Assembly (NCBI GenBank): GCA_038249195.1
Contig: JBBRWM010000003.1
Span: 269,965-333,964, forward strand
DNA length: 64,000 bases
Direction of reading: 5' to 3'
DNA from: JAOUEA01 sp038249195
GTDB lineage: Bacteria; Actinomycetota; UBA4738; HRBIN12
Below the pieces are notes generated by a model. The model saw only the letters and a list, made by a program, of their open reading frames with translations, searched no databases and had not been told where the DNA came from. This document shows, one piece after another, positions 58,951-64,000 of the stretch. Made by a program: the position numbers and the translations under genes. Positions within the stretch are counted from its first letter, which is position 1; each line of letters begins with the position of its first letter.

Positions 58951-59334
58951 ATGGTTAGGGAGGTGTGGGGTCGAGGGGCAGAGCTCCGGCAGGCCTCACG
59001 GATGCTCGAGAGCGTGCCGTCAGGCCCCGCGGCACTGATCCTGGACGGCGAGGAGGGGATCGGCAAGACCACGATCTGGGACTCGGTCGTCTCTCAGGCC
59101 GACACCTTGGGATATGGCGTGGTGTCTGCCCGACCCGTGGCGTCGGAATCGCGACTCGCCTTTGCCGGCGTGGCCGACCTCCTGCGAGATGGGCTCGACG
59201 AGGCCCTGACCGACCTCCCCCCTCCCCAGCAAACGGCGCTGGAGGGGGTCATGCTGCAGGTCGACGTCGAGGGGTCGCCGGACCCGAAGGCGGTGGCCTT
59301 CGGCCTCCACGGCTGCCTTCAGGCCGTGGCGTGA
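58951..59334 (+). CDS. LuxR-type AAA regulator, N-terminal fragment ending at in-frame TGA
   Basis: This 127-residue reading frame has the P-loop GEEGIGKT (33-40) of the MalT/LuxR-type STAND ATPases, followed by the usual ASESRLAFAGVADLL segment. It stops at TGA 59332-59334. The same frame continues immediately with ARPLIVGVDDVEWLD, the Walker B region of the same domain, where intact relatives have no stop. Reading this TGA as GGA would restore GARPL. AGGGGAGACG precedes the ATG at 58951. It is a nonsense-split gene, a two-part protein or a base error. Confidence 0.75.
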   Translation: MVREVWGRGAELRQASRMLESVPSGPAALILDGEEGIGKTTIWDSVVSQADTLGYGVVSARPVASESRLAFAGVADLLRDGLDEALTDLPPPQQTALEGVMLQVDVEGSPDPKAVAFGLHGCLQAVA

Positions 59335-59343
59335 GCCCGTCCG

Positions 59344-61740
59344 TTGATCGTCGGCGTTGACGACGTGGAGTGGCTGGATGCGGCGTCTGCCCGGGCCCTG
59401 GAGTTCGCGCTCCGCCGCCTCGAGGGGGCGCCGATCGGAGTGGTGGTCGCCTCCAGGTCCGAGGGGTCCGAACTCAGCCCGCTCGGCCTGAGCCGGAGCC
59501 CGATGGACGAGCGGGTCCAGCGCATCACGATCGGGCCCCTCGGCCCGGAAGAGCTTCGGCAGATCCTCAGGAGAAGGCTTGCCGTTCGATTCCCCGATTG
59601 GGTCCTCAGCCAGATCCATGAGGCGTCGGGAGGCAATCCGCTCCTCGGCCTCGAACTGGCCCGAGCGCTGATCAGGCGGGGCGTCGACCCGGAGCCCGGT
59701 CAGGCGTTGCCGATCCCCGATCGCTTGGCCGATCTGGTGATCGAACGATTGCGTGCCCTGTCCGACCCGGAGCGTGACCTGCTGCTCTTCGTCTCGGCCT
59801 CCTCACAACCGACGCGTTCGCACATCTCTCGCGCCATGGGGAACCCACCGCGGTTCCGCGATCTCGTGGACGCCGCCCTGAAAGCCGACGTGCTCGAGGT
59901 CACCCACGACCGCCTCCAGTTCACGAACCCCCTCTTGGGCACCGTGCTCTACGCCGAGTCGCAGCCCGAGGGTCGCAGGCGCGTCCACCGCATGCTCGCC
60001 GACGTCGCCTCGAGCCCCGAAGCGAGGAGCCGTCACCTGGCCCTCGCCGCGGATGGGCCCGACGAACGTGTCGCCCAGCTGCTGGAAGACGCCGCGCAAC
60101 GGGCTCGCTCTCGAGGCGCCCCCGACGCCGCCACCGAACTCGCCGAGCTGGCACGCCTGCTCTCACCACCCGATCACGAGGAGGCGCGCACCCGACGGAC
60201 GTCGAGTGCAGGGCGCTACGCCTTCGAGTCGGCGCAGATCGAGCGGGCCGAGGAGCTCCTGCAAGAGTCCGCTGCGGCGTCGAAGGGGCCGATGCGCGCG
60301 GAGTCACTCCTCTACCTCAGTCGGGTCCACTATCACCGGCGGGACGCGCCATCCGCCTCTGCCCTGGCGGAGGAGGCCCTGCGCGAGGCGAGGTCCGACC
60401 CTTCGCTCGAGGCGCGCATCAACCTCGAGCTAGCCGCCGCCGCCGAGTTCGCGGGTGAGCACGAGGCCGCTACGGTCCGAGCGCGCCGCGCGCTGCGCCT
60501 CGCCGAGCGATCGGGTGACCGCACCATCACTGCTGAATCGCTGGTGGTGCTCGGACTGTACGAGTTCATCTCCGGGAAGGGCGTCCCGAACGACAAGATC
60601 GAGCGCGCGGCGTCCCTGCAGCCTGGGTTGCCGGTGCGACCGCTCCGGAGCCCGGCGTTCTACGAGGCCTGCATCCTGATCTGGTCCGGCGACCTGCCGA
60701 AGGCGCGGGCCAACCTGATCGATCTCGAGCGGCGTGCGAGGGAGACGCAGGACGAGAGCTCGCTCCCTGTCCTGCTGTTCCTGCTCAGCCAGATCGACAG
60801 CTGGAGGGGGAATTGGGAGGAAGCGGCGCGCCGCGCCGAGGAGAGCCGGGCTGTCGCCGAGTGGACGGGGCAGCAGGCCTACCTCGCGTTCGCCATCTAC
60901 GCCGAAGCCCTCGTCGCGAGTCTACGCGGAGAGGCGGACCGGGCCACGGCCCTCGGGCAAGAGAGCCTCGCCCTCGCTCGGCAGATCGGCTCGGCGCAAG
61001 CGGAGGAGTTCGCTCGCACGGTCCTGGGCTCGCTGGACCTCGCTCGAGGCGACGCACAGGGCGCCGCCCGCTGGCTGTCGCCGTTGGTCGCTTCCTTGCA
61101 GGACCGAGGCGATGCCGATCCCGGCATGACACGCTTCGTGCCCGACGCAGTGGAAGCCCTCATCGAGCTCGATGAGGTCGCAAGAGCGGAGGAGCTGTTG
61201 GCTCCCTTCGAGGCGCGCGCGGAGACCCTCGGCCGGGGATGGGCCCAGGGGACCGCCGCTCGCTGCAGAGGGATCGTCCTGTCGGCCCATCGCGATCTCC
61301 CCGGTGCGCTCGAGGCCTTCGACCGCGCCCTGGAACACCTGGTGGCCCTCGGACAGCCGATCGAACTCGGGAGAACCCACCTCGCCAAGGGGAAGGCGCT
61401 GCGGCGCGGGAAACAGTGGGCCTCCGCCAGGGGATCCCTCGGCGAAGCGCTCGAGGTCTTCGACCGGCTCGGGGCGGCGCTCTGGGCGGACCGAGTCGGG
61501 GCGGAACTGGGACGTATCGGAGGTCGGACGCCCGTCCCCGATGGCCTCACCGAGACCGAGCGTCGCGTCGCCGATCTGGTCGCCACCGGCCTCACGAACC
61601 GCGAGGTGGCCGCCCGGCTGTTCCTCAGCGTGAGCACCGTGGAATCCAACCTCCGCCGGGTGTACCGCAAGCTGAGGGTCCGCTCGCGCGGAGAGCTTTC
61701 GCACAAGCTCGCCGGCGCAGGAACCAGCGGGCTCTCGTAA
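59344..61740 (+). CDS. LuxR-type AAA regulator, main part (C-terminal HTH)
   Basis: This 798-residue frame carries the Walker B VDDVEWLD at its start, sensor and lid regions, a long series of TPR-like helical repeats (about 330-690), and a C-terminal LuxR HTH: LTETERRVADLVATGLTNREVAARLFLSVSTVESNLRRVYRKL. These make up the large ATP-dependent LAL-type transcriptional regulators. The P-loop is on the preceding frame, separated by one TGA with no frame change. The TTG at 59344 is only a nominal start and lacks a good RBS, so the C-terminal part may not be translated efficiently unless the stop is read through. Confidence 0.8.
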   Translation: MIVGVDDVEWLDAASARALEFALRRLEGAPIGVVVASRSEGSELSPLGLSRSPMDERVQRITIGPLGPEELRQILRRRLAVRFPDWVLSQIHEASGGNPLLGLELARALIRRGVDPEPGQALPIPDRLADLVIERLRALSDPERDLLLFVSASSQPTRSHISRAMGNPPRFRDLVDAALKADVLEVTHDRLQFTNPLLGTVLYAESQPEGRRRVHRMLADVASSPEARSRHLALAADGPDERVAQLLEDAAQRARSRGAPDAATELAELARLLSPPDHEEARTRRTSSAGRYAFESAQIERAEELLQESAAASKGPMRAESLLYLSRVHYHRRDAPSASALAEEALREARSDPSLEARINLELAAAAEFAGEHEAATVRARRALRLAERSGDRTITAESLVVLGLYEFISGKGVPNDKIERAASLQPGLPVRPLRSPAFYEACILIWSGDLPKARANLIDLERRARETQDESSLPVLLFLLSQIDSWRGNWEEAARRAEESRAVAEWTGQQAYLAFAIYAEALVASLRGEADRATALGQESLALARQIGSAQAEEFARTVLGSLDLARGDAQGAARWLSPLVASLQDRGDADPGMTRFVPDAVEALIELDEVARAEELLAPFEARAETLGRGWAQGTAARCRGIVLSAHRDLPGALEAFDRALEHLVALGQPIELGRTHLAKGKALRRGKQWASARGSLGEALEVFDRLGAALWADRVGAELGRIGGRTPVPDGLTETERRVADLVATGLTNREVAARLFLSVSTVESNLRRVYRKLRVRSRGELSHKLAGAGTSGLS

Positions 61741-61873
61741 GCGGCCCAAGGGCCGATCCGCGTTCAACGCGCCCGTTTCGGCATTAATGCTGCGGGATCC
61801 GAGGATTGCGGATCTGACCATCGCTCCTAGCCTCGAAGGTGATGACCGAACGAACCGACGGGAGCGCCTCGAC

Positions 61874-62236
61874 ATGGACCAGGCACCGGCACAGGAGCGT
61901 GGAACAGACCTTCGGTTGATGACCGAGTTCTCAGACGGCAGCTCGGTTGCCGCCGACGAGATGTATCGACGTTACGCACCCAGCGTATTCGGGATGGGCC
62001 TTCGAACGCTACACGACCGCGATCTCGCGGCGGACCTCGTGCAGGACACGTTCGTCAGGCTCTGGCGTCGAGGAACGAACTACCTCGCCGGATCCGTATC
62101 GCTGGATGAATGGGTGCGTGCCCAGGCGCTCGGCGTCGCACTCCAGATGTCCAGACACCGGACCGCAGATCGGCGCGGTGAACGGCGGACGGACGCGGAA
62201 AGGGGAAGGACCGATGCAATACCCATTCGGGCGTGA
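61874..62236 (+). CDS. Truncated ECF-type sigma factor (region 2 only)
   Basis: This 120-residue frame has sigma-70 region 2: DEMYRRYAPSVFGMGLRTLHDRDLAADLVQDTFVRLWRR at about 27-65, with the -10-recognition and core-binding helices. After WVRAQALGVALQMSRHR the sequence turns into a low-complexity basic tail and ends, so region 4 (the -35 HTH) is absent. A complete ECF sigma has 170-200 residues. It is probably a decayed gene, although region-2-only proteins can bind core polymerase. GGGAGCGCC precedes the ATG. The next frame overlaps by 23 bases. Confidence 0.65.
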   Translation: MDQAPAQERGTDLRLMTEFSDGSSVAADEMYRRYAPSVFGMGLRTLHDRDLAADLVQDTFVRLWRRGTNYLAGSVSLDEWVRAQALGVALQMSRHRTADRRGERRTDAERGRTDAIPIRA

Positions 62237-62468
62237 ACTGATGGCCGCTAAGGATCAGGACCTGAACATCGCCGCTGTGCACACCAGGAGACGTCGAGAG
62301 GTGGCCCGGCGTTCGACGGCGAACGCGTTCCTGCGCTCGGCCTTCGCGACCGTGGCCCGGCGCCTTCGTCGAACCCCAGCGCCCGAGCGAGACTCCGCGC
62401 CTGCGATGGCTCCGTGGTCGCAGCCGGACACCGCCGAGGAAGCACGCGTCGGCCGTGGATCCTCGTGA
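62214..62468 (+). CDS. Small basic hypothetical protein
   Basis: This 84-residue frame starts MQYPFGRELMAAKDQDLNI and is rich in Arg (HTRRRREVARRST, VARRLRRTPAPE), with a polar tail. AAGGGGAAGGACCG lies just upstream of the ATG, a good RBS. It overlaps the end of the sigma fragment in another frame. No family is recognised. Position after a sigma-like gene would suit an anti-sigma factor or accessory, but there is no membrane helix or Cys-His motif to support that. Confidence 0.45.
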   Translation: MQYPFGRELMAAKDQDLNIAAVHTRRRREVARRSTANAFLRSAFATVARRLRRTPAPERDSAPAMAPWSQPDTAEEARVGRGSS

Positions 62469-62499
62469 GCCCGATCGAGGAGGCGGCGGTCTCCTGCTG

Positions 62500-62637
62500 A
62501 TGGTGGCCTGCGCATGCGGGTGGGTTGGGCAGGGCGAGGAGGATCGAGTCGTCGAGGCGACGCAGGTGCACTCGCGCCAGATCCACGGCGTGGAGATCTC
62601 CCGCGAACGCGTGCTGGTGTCGGCGCAGCCCGCCTGA
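62500..62637 (+). CDS. DUF1059-like small protein
   Basis: This 45-residue frame reads MVACACGWVGQGEEDRVVEA, then TQVHSRQIHGVEISRERVLV to the end. It matches the DUF1059 pattern: an N-terminal Cys-x-Cys-Gly-aromatic, an acidic helix start, His in a VH..QIHG motif and a final S/T-RE-x-V segment. The family is small and of unknown function. An upstream GTG at 62455 would extend it by 15 residues. GAGGAGGCGG lies 16 bases before the ATG. Confidence 0.6.
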   Translation: MVACACGWVGQGEEDRVVEATQVHSRQIHGVEISRERVLVSAQPA

Positions 62638-62656
62638 GTAGCGATCCCGGTACCCG

Positions 62657-63116
62657 CTATGGCGGCGGTACCGCCGCATAGGACACGCGGAAGAACGCGT
62701 AGACCGGCGCGGCCATCGGCCAGACGTCGACCAGCGCCTTACGCGAGAGATCGCCGACGCCAACCGAGAGCACCATGTCGTCGCGTTCGGGTTGGTTAGG
62801 GTCGCACAGGCGCAGGCGAAAGGTTGTGTCCTCCAGGTCGTAGCCACACGCCAAGACCTGGTGATCACGCTTGAGCTGCCGTGGATCCGTGGACTTCACC
62901 GTGAGGAGGCCGAGCGGCGACGGATGGCCCGCATCATATCCGCACGCACCCTGGGCCACTCTTCCCGCACCATCCGCCAGGCCCGACTGTGTGGTGCCCA
63001 GGCGGCTCCACAGCGTCTCGCCGTCAGACACCATCGGGCTCATCAACTCGAGGTACCTCGCCGGCCCGAAGAGGAGGTCGAAGCTGTCGGACAGGCGGTC
63101 CCACATGAAGTCGAAG
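62657..63116 (-). pseudogene. Frameshifted, truncated hypothetical gene
   Basis: The minus strand reads FDFMWDRLSDSFDLLFGPAR and YLELMSPMVSDGETLWSRLG in one frame. It is followed by AWRMVREEWPRVRADM in a second frame, then HPSPLGLLTVKSTDPRQLKR, DHQVLACGYDLEDTTFRLRL and YAFFRVSYA back in the first frame. Joined, it looks like one conserved actinobacterial family (possibly papain-like; name not recalled) with two compensating frameshifts around 62930-62985. The N-terminal part is missing where it meets the methyltransferase fragment. Confidence 0.5.
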
Positions 63117-63124
63117 AGCGGACC

Positions 63125-63281
63125 CGCGGACGGACCTGGTCTGGGCGGATCCAGCCTCTTCTTCTGCGACCCCGACCGCTTCCCCGCCCTTTGGGAATGG
63201 ATCGGCGCAGCAACCCGTCCGGGCGGACGCTTCGCCCGGGCACCTGTTTGGGCGGGCGGGACTCGTGGGTAGGGGAAACCG
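63125..63281 (+). pseudogene. Methyltransferase fragment duplicated from 57599-57755
   Basis: The sequence closely matches 57599-57755 of the intact methyltransferase: LFFCDPDRFPALWEWIGAAT then RPGGRFA, after which the frame diverges (ARAPVWAGGTRG). Only about 45 codons are kept, with no SAM motif I, so it is non-functional. It defines the left end of the second copy of a duplicated block. Confidence 0.75.
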
Positions 63282-63820
63282 ACTCGCCGTTGCGAGCATC
63301 GCACCCTTCCTCAACCACTCCCGAGGCTGACTGGCCGGCATCGCGATGGTGATGACCCTCGTTCAAGCAGGTGATGCCGTGATCGGCGGCATGAACCGCG
63401 AGCCCTCCAAGACTCTCGGACCAGCGCTGTTTTGCACTGCTGAACCTGGCGTCACTCATCTGGCTGCTTGCCACCTGACTGCTGGCACGCAGGGGTAGCG
63501 CAGAGCGCTCGCTGCCTTGCGTGTTCGCAACCTACCGCGGCGGCACTCGTGCGCGACGTGGAGTCCATCGACATCCTTCGCGAGTTCACCGGCAGGCACT
63601 GGAGCCGTCTTTTCCGGTACCACCGCTACCTCGAGCTGTTCCCCGGCTCCCACTCTCGCGGGGCTCGCCCAGACCTTCGGCGCCTCCCGCCCAAGCTTCC
63701 CGTATCGAGGCCGGAGAGGCGACCCTTGTGTCCAATCCATATCCCGATGTTGACTCGACCCATCCGAGCCAAGGGCACCCGGGAGGTTCACTAACCCCGG
63801 TGACCAGGGAGTTCTGCGAG
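63282..63820. other. Gap with no credible gene
   Basis: About 540 bases contain only short incoherent frames. One stretch (about 63555-63630) reads VESIDILREFTGRHWSRLFR, which may be a decayed coding fragment but is not recognised. From 63671 onward it matches the tRNA-flanking repeat of copy 1. Confidence 0.5.
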
Positions 63821-63901
63821 TGGGCCTGGATGGACTTGAACCATCGACCTCTTCCTTATCAGGGAAGCGCTCTAACCGAGCTGAGCTACAGGCCCCGGTG
63901 C
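63671..63901. repeat. tRNA-Ile-containing repeat, copy 2
   Basis: This direct repeat matches 58080-58309, in the same orientation. Together with the methyltransferase fragment it forms a block of about 0.7-0.8 kb present twice, separated by about 4.8 kb of mostly broken genes. Confidence 0.7.
63821..63895 (-). tRNA. tRNA-Ile (GAT), regular copy
   Basis: A 75-base cloverleaf on the minus strand has acceptor GGGCCTG/CAGGCCC, anticodon stem CTTCC/GGAAG, loop CTGATAA with U33 and anticodon GAT, and T-loop TTCAAGT. Discriminator A; CCA not encoded. This is likely the functional isoleucine tRNA. Confidence 0.95.
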
Positions 63902-63916
63902 ACTCCGACGCTCTCA

Positions 63917-64000
63917 GGTATCGCGCATGGTACTACGACGCTACCGGGCGAAAGACGGACAAGTGTTCCGCGCCAAGCGCGAGGCTGAGTCATTCCTGAG
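63917..64000 (+). pseudogene. Possible integrase N-terminal remnant at the window edge
   Basis: One frame reads YRAWYYDATGRKTDK, and after a one-base shift another reads VFRAKREAESFL to the edge. Joined, they resemble the N-terminal arm-binding domain of phage-type tyrosine integrases (x-R-x-R-Y-x-D-x-x-G-R...F-x-x-K-x-E-A-x-x-F-L). It is next to tRNA-Ile, a usual integration target. Evidence is short and at the border, so confidence is low. Confidence 0.35.

Overview
This 64-kb window is high-GC DNA from an Actinomycetota bacterium, probably an uncultured or deep-branching lineage. The main evidence is a cell-wall signalling cluster in the typical actinobacterial order (FhaA-like, FhaB-like, PP2C phosphatase, FtsW/RodA, PBP, PASTA kinase), a CrgA homologue, many GTG/TTG starts, frequent 4-base ATGA/GTGA gene overlaps, and many start codons lying 6-9 bases after a -10-like hexamer (probable leaderless genes). 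There are no rRNA genes and no CRISPR array.

Layout. 0-10.6 kb: a partial membrane protein, an ABC-2 exporter pair, an HExxH membrane protein, an unusual Ser/Thr kinase, an MFS exporter with its TetR regulator, then a copper/nitrogen-oxide module (secreted cupredoxin-like protein, Fe-S-type Rrf2 regulator, NirK nitrite reductase fused to an extra cupredoxin domain) and an alpha/beta hydrolase. 10.6-19.6 kb: tRNA-Leu and the fha-pstP-ftsW-pbpA-pknB operon ending in a double-length ThyX-like protein. 19.7-26.5 kb: HU, then a nearly complete histidine operon hisDCBHAFIG. 26.6-41.5 kb: metabolic and transport genes: delta-60 repeat protein, isocitrate lyase with a clear promoter and operator, DJ-1/PfpI protein, proline dehydrogenase, DapA-like aldolase, LPG-synthase-like membrane protein, acyl-CoA ligase, a heterodimeric ABC exporter with one degenerate ATP site, penicillin acylase and CrgA. 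41.5-49 kb: zinc-ribbon protein, S9 peptidase, orphan molybdenum hydroxylase large subunit, sorbosone-dehydrogenase-like protein, a coupled small-gene pair, Bax-inhibitor-like protein, tRNA-Ala.

49-57.2 kb is a patchier accessory stretch: a frameshifted transposase remnant, a truncated hydrolase, cupin, DUF488 protein, a polytopic membrane protein resembling the membrane module fused to NirK-like oxidases elsewhere, an orphan NuoF-like flavoprotein, a protein made of seven exact-length 23-residue repeats, and a MenC-like enolase/GNAT pair. 57.3-64 kb looks like a decaying island between two copies of tRNA-Ile(GAT) with duplicated flanks. Inside are broken genes: a cyclopropane-fatty-acid synthase remnant, a LuxR-type AAA regulator interrupted by one in-frame TGA, a sigma factor lacking region 4, a frameshifted hypothetical gene, a methyltransferase fragment and, at the edge, a possible integrase remnant. 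One tRNA-Ile copy carries C instead of the near-universal U at position 33.

The most interesting leads are the NirK-cupredoxin fusion with its palindrome-rich regulatory region, the ThyX-like protein whose catalytic motif is divided between its two halves, the 23-residue repeat protein, and the tRNA-flanked island with its nonsense-interrupted regulator. All functional calls come from motif recognition by eye; no database search was possible.
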